Positions 7,436 through 15,215 of a DNA stretch of 23,522 nucleotides are shown piece after piece; positions within the stretch are counted from its first letter, which is position 1; the number at the start of each line of letters is the position of its first letter. The position numbers and the translations under genes were made by a program. This stretch comes from a bacterium (GTDB lineage Bacteria; Bacillota_A; Clostridia; Lachnospirales; Lachnospiraceae). The notes under the pieces are model-generated. The model saw only the letters and a program-made list of their open reading frames with translations, was not told the DNA's origin and made no database searches. The stretch lies in assembly GCA_004562915.1 (NCBI GenBank), contig SFQZ01000047.1, forward strand, positions 1-23,522, in the 5' to 3' direction.

Positions 7436-7527
7436 GTTGATTTGTTTTTTAGTAGTGTGGTTGATTTGTTTTTTAGTAGTGCGGTTGATTGCTTGTGTGG
7501 TTGATTTGTAGTGTTGTTGATTGGGTG
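7435..7527. repeat. GT-rich tandem repeats, about 24-bp unit
   Basis: Two near-identical 24-bp units, GGTTGATTTGTTTTTTAGTA plus GTGT or GTGC (7435-7458, 7459-7482). They are followed by shortened or drifted units beginning GGTTGATT at 7483 and 7499. The unit start equals the GGTTGATTT tail of the island hairpin repeats. Confidence 0.75.
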
Positions 7528-7530
7528 TAT

Positions 7531-7552
7531 CCCATTCAGGCAGTGTCCTATA
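7531..7552. repeat. Right 22-bp direct repeat bounding the island
   Basis: Begins CCCATTCAGG and ends CAGTGTCCTATA. It matches the left copy at 5407-5428 in 20 of 22 positions and has the same orientation. The pyrimidine-biased sequence ends here. Confidence 0.7.
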
Positions 7553-7670
7553 TAGCTATAATTTCTTGCGAAAAATTATAGATATTAAACATGAACACAA
7601 CGAGAGGGTTTTCTAAAAAGTGTAGGTGTAGAAAGGGTTTTAAACCTGTTGTGGTTTACAACAAACTAAT

Positions 7671-8761
7671 CTACCAGACAAGTCTTCGCCAATGGAATGT
7701 AAGCATTCCAACTACCCTCGCTACCATAATCGGAATTTGCAAAACCATTTCTTCTATTGTTGTTAAAATCAGTTTCGGTATCCATCTCAAAAGGCTCCTC
7801 ATATTTTTCTCTGTATCTATGTATGCTGCAAATATCGCCAGTCCGATTTGAAGCAAAACATATCCGACAAACACCACCGTAAGAAATGAAAGCATATTCT
7901 TTTCTATCAGCAAAACCGTATAAGTCACCCAAAATATAGGCCCAAGTAATTCAACCATAAGCTGATAGCACATTGTTACGAGTCCCAATAGTCCATAGTG
8001 TGGGTTGGCAATCAAATTATGGTGCTTGATAAGACAATCCATTAAGCCTCTTTGCCACCTGTCCCTTTGATGCAATAGTCTTTTGATGCTATGTGGCACT
8101 CCGGTATAACAGACAGCAGTTGCTTCATAAACAATACGTTTCTTTGATTTCTGAAAGTCTTGCTCTTGTAATCGCAAAATTAGTTCCATATCTTCCCCAA
8201 CAGTATCGATATCGTATCCATTGATTCCCAATAGGGTGCTTTTACGAAAGACACCAAATGCTCCTGAAATCAAACACTGTGCGTTTAACCTGGCAAATAT
8301 CCTCCTGGAAAGCTGAAATGTCTTCATATATTCACAGAACTGAATTGCTTCTAGCTGAGAAGAATTTTCTCTTTTGACGAGTAGGCGTCCACCGACAGCA
8401 ACCACTTCATCATTCTGAAAATGCTTTACCGCCTTAGAAAGAGCATCCTCCTGTAAAATACAATCAGCATCAATCACACAAACCAAAGCGTTTCTTGCAT
8501 AACAAATCCCTACATTCAAAGCATTCCCCTTTCCCTTTTTTCGGATACAAATCTCTCGTATCAAATAATCCGAATCCTGATAGAAAACATCTTTTTCTGC
8601 AACGTCTGTGCCCTGTGAAAGGTCTTGAATATCATTTCTGAGAATCAAAATCTCCCACTCTGCGCATTCTTGACGTATGACAGATTCTATGGTTTCGTTT
8701 ATGGTTTTTAGACCGGTTACTGGAATCAGGACGCTTACTGAAAATCAGAGTTTTTTATCAT
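7671..8761 (-). pseudogene. Family 2 glycosyltransferase, frameshifted near the N-terminus
   Basis: A membrane processive-type GT2 (IcaA/hyaluronan-synthase-like fold). An ideal start exists at 8761 (GAGGAGATAAGG then ATG), giving MIKNSDF, but TAA follows at once. Adding one T to the four-T run at 8741-8744 continues as SVSVLIPVTGLKTINETIES and on into the 325-codon frame, for about 363 residues. The catalytic domain shows VIDADCIL (DxD), VGEDMELILRL (general-base ED) and HQRDRWQRGL (QxxRW-like), followed by three to four C-terminal membrane spans. The only in-frame initiator after the shift is a TTG at 8648, which would cut off the nucleotide-binding strand. The copy here is probably inactive unless the indel is an error. 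Its role would be extending the capsule repeat unit. Confidence 0.8.
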
Positions 8762-8897
8762 CCTTATCTCCTCTGCTATAGTTTAACGACTTTCCGGTCG
8801 ATTTCTGTATGATCAACAATGTGTTTATCTCTTCATGGACAGGTCTATCCGAAAATGCTCATTTTCATTACAGTGGGTTTATCCGCCTTAGAAATGT

Positions 8898-8941
8898 TCA
8901 TTTTCAGCTTCCAACCCCCTCATTCTTCGGCTCCAACCCCC
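8898..8941. repeat. 22-bp tandem duplication
   Basis: Two abutting units start TCATT and end TCCAACCCCC (8898-8919 and 8920-8941), differing at a few central positions (TTTCAGCT versus CTTCGGC). Confidence 0.7.
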
Positions 8942-8963
8942 GAAAAACCACCCACTAAAGTTC

Positions 8964-9477
8964 ATAGGGTAGACCCCTTGCTGTCTTTATCATTTATTGA
9001 AAACAACAATTCGGTTCTTCCATAGGTCATAATCTCGTAATGAGCGTTTTCCGGGCTTCCATCCCTTTAATTCCTCACTATGATTCTTTAGGGTAGACCC
9101 CTCGCAATCTCTATATCATCTATTGAAAAGCCTTGATATTACGGCATTTTTCAATCTTCCTCTTATTTTCTTCCAGCCCAATTTCATGTTCAGAATGTAC
9201 TTATCACTATTCCCAGACCTCTACCCGAAACGAAAAAATCCATGTTTTTCGCCCCATCCATTTCGTTTGAAAACAGCCTCATGCACTTAAATGCACTCCA
9301 TAACCCACGAGAAAGTCCTCTCCATTTCATTTGAAAATGTACTTATCACTTTCCCAAGACCTGTACCCTAAAGCCTCATTTTTCGGCAATAACGGATGAT
9401 TTTAACGGTCATCATAGCCTACGAAAACTCAACTGAAAATTTAGGGTAGACATTATCAACATCTAATATCTATAGTG
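8964..9477. repeat. Dispersed AGGGTAGAC repeat, three copies
   Basis: Copies 1 and 2 (about 8964-9003 and 9087-9129) share ATAGGGTAGACCCCTTGC or TTAGGGTAGACCCCTCGC, followed by TCTTTATCATTTATTGAAAA or a close variant. Copy 3 (9440-9477) keeps TTAGGGTAGACATTATCA and then drifts. All are on the same strand and non-coding. Confidence 0.65.
9194..9368. repeat. ATGTACTTATCACT direct repeat, two copies
   Basis: 9194-9226 and 9335-9368 share AATGTACTTATCACT, then a TTCCC and AGACCTSTACCC segment with small indels, about 141 bp apart. The end, CTGTACCCT or CTCTACCC, resembles the inverse complement of the AGGGTAGAC repeat, so the two families may pair in RNA. Confidence 0.65.
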
Positions 9478-9571
9478 TTCATGTACCATCTATATCCCAC
9501 CTTTTTTCCGTCATCTATTTTATCTACTAAACACAATTCTGAGTTCTACCGACTCCATCCTCTTCTCTTCC

Positions 9572-10984
9572 TTACACCGACCCTTGTCTTCCCAGAACCA
9601 CACCCACTGTCCTGAGTATGATTTTCAGATCTAACCGCAGATTCCATTCAGCGATATATTGGTTGTCCAGTTTCACAACTTCTTCAAAATCTGTAATATC
9701 ACTGCGGCCGCTCACCTGCCACATTCCGGTCAATCCCGGTTTGATTGCAAGTCTGACTTTATGGTGTGGATCATACTGTTCAAATTCATCCACGGTTGGC
9801 GGTCTTGTTCCCACAAGGCTCATATCGCCTTTCAGGACATTCCAGAATTGCGGGAATTCATCCAACGAAAGCTTTCTGATGAGTTTTCCTGCAGGAAATA
9901 TCCTGGGATCGTCATCTATCTTAAACATCAAGCCGTTCATCTTATTCTGATTCATCAGCTCTTTTTTTCTCTCTTCTGCATCCATATACATTGTACGGAA
10001 CTTATAGATTCGGAACCTTCGCCCATTTTTTCCCACTCTCATCTGAGAAAAGAAAATAGGACCTGGTGATTGTATGTATATGACAGGCGCTAAAAAAAGA
10101 AATAAAATAGCAGTAGCCACAAGCCCAACGATACTCCCTGCGATGTCCATCAAACGTTTCATAAACATTTGATAGATGGTGGCAGTCTTGATACTGGTAG
10201 TAAGTACCGAACACTTTCCCATGGACTGAATCAGTGCATTTGGCAGCCTGCCGGCGCTCAGATCCAGGTTGATATGTACCGTGACGCCCATCTCCAAAAA
10301 TCTGTCGATGATCATTTTTTGTATCTTTTCATCGATATTCAGATGCAGCAGCACCTCATCAATTACTTCCTTTGTCACATATTCGAACATCTGATCCCAG
10401 TCAGCAACGACAGGTACACCGGAAAGCACAGCACCTTTCATCGGTTTATCATAAACAACAGCTCCCACGATTCTGTAGGATTCGTATCTTACTTCCTGCA
10501 GCTGCCGGATGATCTCTTCCAGTTTATCAGCCTCACTGATTACCAGAAGATGGGCCCGCTCTTCACTGTTTCTCAGCTTTTTTCGAATAATCCTCTTCCA
10601 TGTTAATCGGGCTCCATAAGTCAATACGATGCTGATTACCCACAACTCAATAAATACAAGTCTGGAAAAAAACATTTGCTGTTTCGTCAAAAATAAAAAT
10701 GCAAAAATCAGAAGCAGGATAATCGTATTTTGAAAGATAACGTTTTTTAGTTCTATTAGATAACCTCTTCGAAGAATGTTCTGATAGCTGCTATAAAACA
10801 GCGTCACCAGAAGATCCAACAAGATCAGCACCCCGCCCATCACCAGATACTTTGAATCTGAAAACATCAGTTTCCAGCCGTGTCGAAACGTACATGCCAT
10901 CCAATAGGAGAACTCTATCATCATAAGATCCAATATCATAAAATCCAGATGTTTGATAAAACTTCCTTCTTTTTTCTGATACAT
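9572..10984 (-). CDS. Undecaprenyl-phosphate sugar phosphotransferase (initiating, WbaP/CpsE type)
   Basis: 470 residues, complete. The enzyme transfers a hexose-1-phosphate from a UDP-sugar to undecaprenyl phosphate and so starts repeat-unit assembly at the membrane. The N-terminal part (residues about 15-125) holds four or five membrane spans. A Rossmann-like CoA-binding-type domain covers about 140-260. The catalytic bacterial sugar transferase domain starts near 275 (MKRLMDIAGSIVGL) with SPGPIFFSQMRVGKNGR, YKFRTMYMDAE, the KLSLDEFPQFWNVLKGDMS core, VGTRPPTVDE and KPGLTGMWQVSGRS. It lies 30 bp behind the Ig-like gene, in the cps operon. The specific sugar (glucose or galactose phosphate) cannot be read from sequence alone. 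Confidence 0.93.
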   Translation of the reverse strand: MYQKKEGSFIKHLDFMILDLMMIEFSYWMACTFRHGWKLMFSDSKYLVMGGVLILLDLLVTLFYSSYQNILRRGYLIELKNVIFQNTIILLLIFAFLFLTKQQMFFSRLVFIELWVISIVLTYGARLTWKRIIRKKLRNSEERAHLLVISEADKLEEIIRQLQEVRYESYRIVGAVVYDKPMKGAVLSGVPVVADWDQMFEYVTKEVIDEVLLHLNIDEKIQKMIIDRFLEMGVTVHINLDLSAGRLPNALIQSMGKCSVLTTSIKTATIYQMFMKRLMDIAGSIVGLVATAILFLFLAPVIYIQSPGPIFFSQMRVGKNGRRFRIYKFRTMYMDAEERKKELMNQNKMNGLMFKIDDDPRIFPAGKLIRKLSLDEFPQFWNVLKGDMSLVGTRPPTVDEFEQYDPHHKVRLAIKPGLTGMWQVSGRSDITDFEEVVKLDNQYIAEWNLRLDLKIILRTVGVVLGRQGSV

Positions 10985-11014
10985 AACACCTAATCCCCTC
11001 TATTTCATTTCTTC

Positions 11015-11797
11015 TTACTGTACAACAATCGTGAGTTTTGCCTCATTGGATTTATTTCCATCAGAATCAACTACATAGTAGATCTGCTCATAGGTGCCGC
11101 TTGTTTTACTGTCGAACTCGTCACCCACAATCTGTATCTGTTTCCAGAGTGTATTTTTGTCATCTTTATCATCTGTGATACTTTCCACAAAAGATATCCG
11201 ATTGACCGACTGACCCTTGGTAATCGTTACTCTGCTCTGCGTCAGCTCAATATGAGGACTTCCCGGCGGTAAGTCCGTATCTGTATCATCTTCCTGATCT
11301 GCCTCTGACGGCTGCTCACTGTTTGGTACAGTATTTTGTACTGTCACATCATTTTCTGAAGCAGATAGAGTACCGTTTCCATTCGAGACAGCATCACTGG
11401 TGTTCTGTACAGTGGTATCCTGTTTCGAATCATCTTCCGACAATTCTGTCTCCGGTTCGTTACCTTCTCCGGCTTTCCGGTAATTTACGATTCTGCTTAT
11501 TTTTTTGATATTGTTTGCTGCGTCTCTGACCACATACACAACACTGGCTGTGGTACCGTCATCATTGGGGTATACCCCTTCAACGATCAGATTGGCTGTC
11601 ACATCTCCGTCCCGATTGTCCGTTGCGGTTACTCCCGTCAGAAGTTCTGCAAAATCAGAGCCTTCTGTATAGGTAATCTCCACATCCTGCAACTGGATTT
11701 CAGGTGCTGTTCTGTCTTCTCTATATATAGTAAAAAAAGCAATACCGCCTAATATGATACAGGCACCGATCAGCAAAGCTAACATTCCCTTTTTCAT
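11015..11797 (-). CDS. Membrane-anchored Ig-like/DUF5011-type surface protein
   Basis: 260 residues. The start is the ATG at 11797 (GTGGAGGAAGAT upstream); the GTG 12 bases earlier is part of the ribosome site. Residues 1-25 form one membrane segment (KKGMLALLIGACIILGGIAF), so the rest should face outward. Domain 1 (about 30-110) has the DUF5011/HYR pattern: DRTAPEIQLQDVEITYTEGS, TATDNRDGDVT, YVVRDAANN. A Ser/Thr/Asp/Glu-rich linker spans about 113-178. Domain 2 (about 183-260) is a second beta-sandwich with SITDDKDD and IYYVVDSDGNKS. There is no LPXTG motif. It sits between cpsD and the sugar transferase, so it may help display the polymer, anchor it or sense the kinase complex. The function is inferred only from position. 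Confidence 0.75.
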   Translation of the reverse strand: MKKGMLALLIGACIILGGIAFFTIYREDRTAPEIQLQDVEITYTEGSDFAELLTGVTATDNRDGDVTANLIVEGVYPNDDGTTASVVYVVRDAANNIKKISRIVNYRKAGEGNEPETELSEDDSKQDTTVQNTSDAVSNGNGTLSASENDVTVQNTVPNSEQPSEADQEDDTDTDLPPGSPHIELTQSRVTITKGQSVNRISFVESITDDKDDKNTLWKQIQIVGDEFDSKTSGTYEQIYYVVDSDGNKSNEAKLTIVVQ

Positions 11798-11824
11798 ATC
11801 TTCCTCCACATCCGGTATACGGTA

Positions 11825-12523
11825 TCAGTCTATATCCTCATCTTTGCCGTACTTACCATAATATTTTCCATAGTATTTTCCGTAATATCCCTGTTTGGAC
11901 ATATCTACTTTATTCAGTACCACACCGAGGATCGGGCAGTTACTTTTTTCAAGCTGAGTCTTTACTTCCTGAGCAAAGCGATAACTGATCACACCGGACT
12001 CGATGACCATGACGGAACCATCACACTCTTCCGCGATCACGACGCTGTCGATCACACTGCCCAGAGGAGGTGTATCGATAAGTATATAATCGTATATTTT
12101 TCTAAGTGATTTGAGCATCTCGTGAAAAAGCTTACCGCCCAGTAACTCTGCAGGATTTGGCGGTACCGGACCTGCAAAAATCATATGAAAATTATTTACA
12201 TTCGTAGAACAGATCACATCGATCAAAGATGCCTGACGAGACAGATAATGTGTCAGCCCTTTGACAGATTCCCGTACCCTTGTTCGTCCCACCAGAACCG
12301 ATTTTCTCAGATCCGCATCGACCAGCAAAACCTTTTTTCCCGCTTCGGTAAGTGAGATCGCAAGATTCATGGTCACACTGCTCTTTCCTTCATTTGGTGT
12401 ACAGCTGGTAATCGCAATTATTTTTTTATCTTCTCCGCAGAACTGAAGATTGGTCCGAAGAGATTTATAAGACTCTGCAGCACTATAATCCAGTTTTGGT
12501 ATTTTGATATCTACATTAACCAC
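11825..12523 (-). CDS. cpsD: CpsD/CapB-type bacterial tyrosine kinase
   Basis: 232 residues. This cytoplasmic BY-kinase autophosphorylates its C-terminal tyrosine cluster and regulates polymer length and export with CpsC. Walker A is CTPNEGKSS (41-49), Walker A' VLLVDADLR (65-73) and Walker B YILIDTPP (146-153). The tail has seven tyrosines (213, 214, 217, 218, 221, 222, 225) in a GKYY repeat, ending acidic (KDEDID). The start is GTG at 12523, one base after the cpsC TAA; AAGGAG inside the end of cpsC is its ribosome site, so translation is coupled. The separate membrane adaptor (CpsC) is the usual Bacillota arrangement. Confidence 0.95.
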   Translation of the reverse strand: MVNVDIKIPKLDYSAAESYKSLRTNLQFCGEDKKIIAITSCTPNEGKSSVTMNLAISLTEAGKKVLLVDADLRKSVLVGRTRVRESVKGLTHYLSRQASLIDVICSTNVNNFHMIFAGPVPPNPAELLGGKLFHEMLKSLRKIYDYILIDTPPLGSVIDSVVIAEECDGSVMVIESGVISYRFAQEVKTQLEKSNCPILGVVLNKVDMSKQGYYGKYYGKYYGKYGKDEDID

Positions 12524-12524
12524 G

Positions 12525-13262
12525 TTATTTTCTCCTTACACTTTTCTTAGCTTTCTTCTTTTTTTTGCCATCTGTTTTTTCCATGGGAATCACACCCAGG
12601 GTACTCAGTCCCAGATAATGTTCCACATCTTCCGATACTTTGATAGTATCATTGGACAGATACTGGATCAGAATGATCACGACAGCAAGAAAACATCCCA
12701 ACACACCTGCAAGCAATCCATTCTTTGACACACTGGGGCTGCATTTTTGATCCGGGATATTGGCAGTGTCCACCACATTGACAGCTTCAATATTCATAAC
12801 CGATTTGATATGCTCTGCTGCCGTATCCCGTACGGCATTCGCCATATCTCGGGCAGCATAAGGATCCTCATCGGTAACTTTTATCGTGATGATACGGGTA
12901 TCTGAAGTTGTACCTACCTCTATCTTATTAATCAGTTGATCATATTTTAAATCCAGCCGCAGATTCGCAATCACCGATTCTGCCACTGTACGGCTTGTAA
13001 TCAGTTCCGCATAGTCTTTTGTCAGCAAAGTACTTGTCTGAAGATCGCTGTTCGTCACAGTATCACTGTTTTGCTGTGCCAGCACATACATTTTAGTAAC
13101 CGACTGATACTTCGGAGTAATAAAAAGTTTTGTACCGATAATTGCCAGAAAAGCAAAGATCATACCGGACAAAATAATAATCCCTAATTTACTCACCAAT
13201 AACCTGAATACTTCAACCAGATCAATTTCAATCTCATCGTCTCTCTGTTGATTTGTTTCCAT
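12525..13262 (-). CDS. cpsC: CpsC/YveK Wzz-like chain-length adaptor
   Basis: 245 residues. This membrane adaptor of the BY-kinase system sets chain length and activates CpsD from the membrane. A short acidic N-terminus (EIEIDLVEVFRLLVSKLG) is followed by TM1 at about 30-50, the Wzz domain with FITPKYQSVTKMYV, and a coiled extracellular part. A proline-containing stretch (DTANIPDQKCSPS) precedes TM2 (GLLAGVLGCFLAVVIILIQY), and a Lys/Arg-rich cytoplasmic tail ends KKKKKAKKSVRRK. The two membrane spans and cytoplasmic tail match the family. AGGGAGGAAGAG precedes the ATG, 12 bp after cpsB. Confidence 0.94.
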   Translation of the reverse strand: METNQQRDDEIEIDLVEVFRLLVSKLGIIILSGMIFAFLAIIGTKLFITPKYQSVTKMYVLAQQNSDTVTNSDLQTSTLLTKDYAELITSRTVAESVIANLRLDLKYDQLINKIEVGTTSDTRIITIKVTDEDPYAARDMANAVRDTAAEHIKSVMNIEAVNVVDTANIPDQKCSPSVSKNGLLAGVLGCFLAVVIILIQYLSNDTIKVSEDVEHYLGLSTLGVIPMEKTDGKKKKKAKKSVRRK

Positions 13263-13274
13263 CTCTTCCTCCCT

Positions 13275-13997
13275 CTATCTGCTTTCTATGATCAGGCTTT
13301 TCGGATTATCCATCAGTACCTTTTTTGCATAATCCCCACCCATCATTTTTTCTATATATTCTGCACATTTTCCCATACATGGCTTTCGATCTTCCATATT
13401 ATGGGCATCATCGCCTACAAAATGCAGCAAATCCTTTTTCATCATTTTTTTACAAAAACGCTTCATTCCGAATCCGTCTTTTCCCATAATGCTTCGGGCA
13501 TTTAACTGTATGTATACTCCCATATCTGTAAGCTGCTCTATAACCTCAAACTTGTTGTACAATGCATGATACCTCTCCGCATGAGCAATGATCGGATCAT
13601 ATCCACTGCTTAGCAATGTATAACATCTTTCCTGAATAAATGATAATTCCGATAACTCGGAAAATTCGGTTAGTACACAACGACTGTTTCCCATTGCAAA
13701 TTGGTTGTATTCATAAAGAAGATTTACCATATCCATATTTGCATGAAATTCGCAGCCGAGAATAATCTGAAGATCCTTCCATCTTTTTGATGCTTCTTTC
13801 TTTACCAGTTCATATTGTTTTGCAATCTGGTTTCCAAAACATTCAAACATGCCTCTTCGGTAATGAGGTGTAGCAAAGATGGTTCTTACACCATCCAGAT
13901 ATTCCAGCTCCAACATTCTTAATGTTTCTTCCAGATTGTCGGCACCGTCATCCACTCCTGGTAAAATATGGGTATGTACATTAGTTAACCCCGTCAT
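13275..13997 (-). CDS. cpsB: CpsB/YwqE-type manganese-dependent tyrosine phosphatase (PHP domain)
   Basis: 240 residues. This cytoplasmic phosphatase removes phosphate from the CpsD tyrosine tail, closing the kinase cycle. The PHP metal-site motifs are NVHTHILPGVDDGA (residues 6-19), ATPHYRRG (42-49), a GCEFHAN stretch, PIIAHAERY and VGDDAHN, in the order of the CpsB/CapC family. It is the first gene of the capsule operon: CAGGAGGAAATC precedes the ATG, and a sigma-A promoter lies 40-65 bp upstream. The length is close to the usual 240-255. Confidence 0.95.
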   Translation of the reverse strand: MTGLTNVHTHILPGVDDGADNLEETLRMLELEYLDGVRTIFATPHYRRGMFECFGNQIAKQYELVKKEASKRWKDLQIILGCEFHANMDMVNLLYEYNQFAMGNSRCVLTEFSELSELSFIQERCYTLLSSGYDPIIAHAERYHALYNKFEVIEQLTDMGVYIQLNARSIMGKDGFGMKRFCKKMMKKDLLHFVGDDAHNMEDRKPCMGKCAEYIEKMMGGDYAKKVLMDNPKSLIIESR

Positions 13998-14035
13998 GAT
14001 TTCCTCCTGACCACTATTCGACTTATTTCCTAGTA

Positions 14036-14064
14036 ACTATATCACTTTTTGAACCTTAAGGCAA
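14036..14064 (-). promoter_or_regulatory. Sigma-A promoter of the cps operon
   Basis: On the minus strand TTGCCT (14059-14064) is 17 bases from TATAGT (14036-14041), reading toward cpsB. Both boxes match the consensus well and the spacing is ideal. The ATG lies 38 bp beyond the -10 box. Confidence 0.75.
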
Positions 14065-14171
14065 TATTTTATCCCCTTTTAGTTCATTTTTATTAGAATG
14101 GTCAAACTATATGATATTGAAATACGATTCTTACATTATTTTTTACAAACTCATAAAAGGAGGAATTGCCC

Positions 14172-14495
14172 ATGACGCAATCACAGGAAATCGGCTCACG
14201 CATGAAAAAGCAGCGGGAACTTCTCGGCTTAACCCGGGAACAGCTTGCTGAAAAACTCGACATCACCCCACGCTTCTGTTACGATCTTGAACTGGGTTTA
14301 AAAGGAATGTCTGTTTCAACTCTCTCCAAACTAAGTGAAACCCTGAATATCACAGCTGATTATCTTCTGTTTGGAGAAAACGGTGAAGAACAGGGATTAG
14401 CAGAAGGTATCTCTCTCCTGAGAACTTGTCCTGTACAAAAACGTTCCTATCTCAACCGTATCATCAGCGAATATAATCGTGCTCTGAAGGATTGA
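14172..14495 (+). CDS. XRE-family HTH regulator, divergent from cpsB
   Basis: 107 residues. A single HTH_3 domain covers about residues 5-65: IGSRMKKQRELLGLTREQLA, then ITPRFCYDLELGLKGMSVST, and the usual TADYLLFG closing helix. A short helical C-terminus (about 70-107) without a recognisable ligand or peptidase domain follows. The ATG at 14172 is preferred over a TTG at 14166, because AAAGGAGG ends eight bases before it. It is transcribed away from the cps operon with about 170 bp between the two starts, so a role as local regulator is likely but not shown. A loose dyad, TCAA-N11-TTGA (14102-14120), lies in between. Confidence 0.9.
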   Translation: MTQSQEIGSRMKKQRELLGLTREQLAEKLDITPRFCYDLELGLKGMSVSTLSKLSETLNITADYLLFGENGEEQGLAEGISLLRTCPVQKRSYLNRIISEYNRALKD

Positions 14496-14552
14496 TCATG
14501 ATGAGCTATACTCTTATTTCCAAATAAGCAGCTATTTGTAAATGAACGCAAA

Positions 14553-14589
14553 AAACAGGATACCCACTTGTCACATGGATATCCTGTTT
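14553..14589. terminator. Bidirectional intrinsic terminator
   Basis: AAACAGGATACCCA (14553-14566) pairs with TGGATATCCTGTTT (14576-14589) with one mismatch and a 9-base loop. A T-rich run (CTTTT) follows and an A-run precedes it. It sits between the converging XRE gene and the C39-like gene and should serve both. Confidence 0.85.
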
Positions 14590-14610
14590 CTTTTATCGAT
14601 TTATTCTGTT

Positions 14611-15213
14611 TTATCGTTTTTTCAGTCCGACCGCCTGTCGATGATATACCTCATACCGATTCCGGATAATGTCTTTCGGACAGGCAATCACGCCTCTGTT
14701 TTCGTAAGGATCATTAAATATGTAGGAATCCTCACCCTCCCCTACCAAAAGCATACAATGCTCATTGGAAATCCAGGTAAAGTTCTCTCCTGTGTCCAGA
14801 AACTTCCATTCCGGTCCTATGACTGGTTCCCTCATATTGATCGAATTCCAGAGGATCACCGGCATCTCATGCTTAAGATATGTCTCCACAAGCTCATCCA
14901 GATCTTTCCCGGTTTCATCACAGACCTCATATGTATCCCCCAGAATCTTCCCAAGGGCTTCGCAGATCACGGGAGCATAACAGCCAAAGGAATCCGGATC
15001 ATACGGACTTCCCACAAAATATTCCCAGGGATCCGGTCCGTATAACATACCATCCCTTGTCTCAAAATCTCTCATTCTCAAATAGTTTTTTATAAAATCA
15101 TCAACCGAAATATCATACCCCAGATAATGCAAAAGCATGACCGTAGTCACGCTTTCACATCCCGTAGGGTATTTTTCACTTTGATTGATGTACGGAACAT
15201 CAATTTTAATCAT
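14611..15213 (-). CDS. C39-like cysteine peptidase family protein
   Basis: 200 residues, matching the Peptidase_C39_2 (papain-like, YvpB-type) pattern. The start is IDVPYINQSEKYPTGCESVT with the catalytic-type Cys at 19. His at about 152 is in ISNEHCMLLVG and Asp at about 168 in FNDPY, giving a plausible Cys/His/Asp triad. There is no signal peptide or membrane segment, so it appears cytoplasmic, which is unusual for this family's often exported members. There is no ABC half, so it is not a bacteriocin exporter. It starts two bases after the nhaC stop with GGGAGC as ribosome site, so it is in one operon with it. The substrate is unknown. Confidence 0.8.
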   Translation of the reverse strand: MIKIDVPYINQSEKYPTGCESVTTVMLLHYLGYDISVDDFIKNYLRMRDFETRDGMLYGPDPWEYFVGSPYDPDSFGCYAPVICEALGKILGDTYEVCDETGKDLDELVETYLKHEMPVILWNSINMREPVIGPEWKFLDTGENFTWISNEHCMLLVGEGEDSYIFNDPYENRGVIACPKDIIRNRYEVYHRQAVGLKKR

Positions 15214-15215
15214 TC

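Larger units (their letters stand above)
7316..7670. other. Non-coding right part of island and gap before GT2 gene
   Basis: No gene seen. It holds a TTCTT-rich run (7316-7400), a hairpin CTCTCCA-CCC-TGGAGAG (7419-7435), GT-rich tandem repeats (7435-7527), the right direct repeat (7531-7552), and a 9-bp hairpin CTATAATTT/AAATTATAG (7556-7581). Further right is a small stem TGTTGT/ACAACA around 7647-7663. No clear U-tract terminator for the minus-strand glycosyltransferase is visible. Confidence 0.6.
8762..9571. other. 0.8-kb non-coding gap with several degenerate repeats
   Basis: No gene supported on either strand. The stretch contains three copies of an AGGGTAGAC-centred repeat (about 8964-9003, 9087-9129, 9440-9477), two copies of a 33-34-bp ATGTACTTATCACT repeat (9194-9226, 9335-9368), and a 22-bp tandem duplication (8898-8941). 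TCCATTTCRTTTGAAAA also occurs twice (9257 and 9320). It separates the sugar transferase from the rest of the capsule operon. I see no clear terminator or promoter. Confidence 0.6.

Noticed and set aside
8819..9025. 68-codon + strand ORF in the non-coding gap
   Set aside because: No ribosome site, crosses repeat units, and composition is not protein-like.
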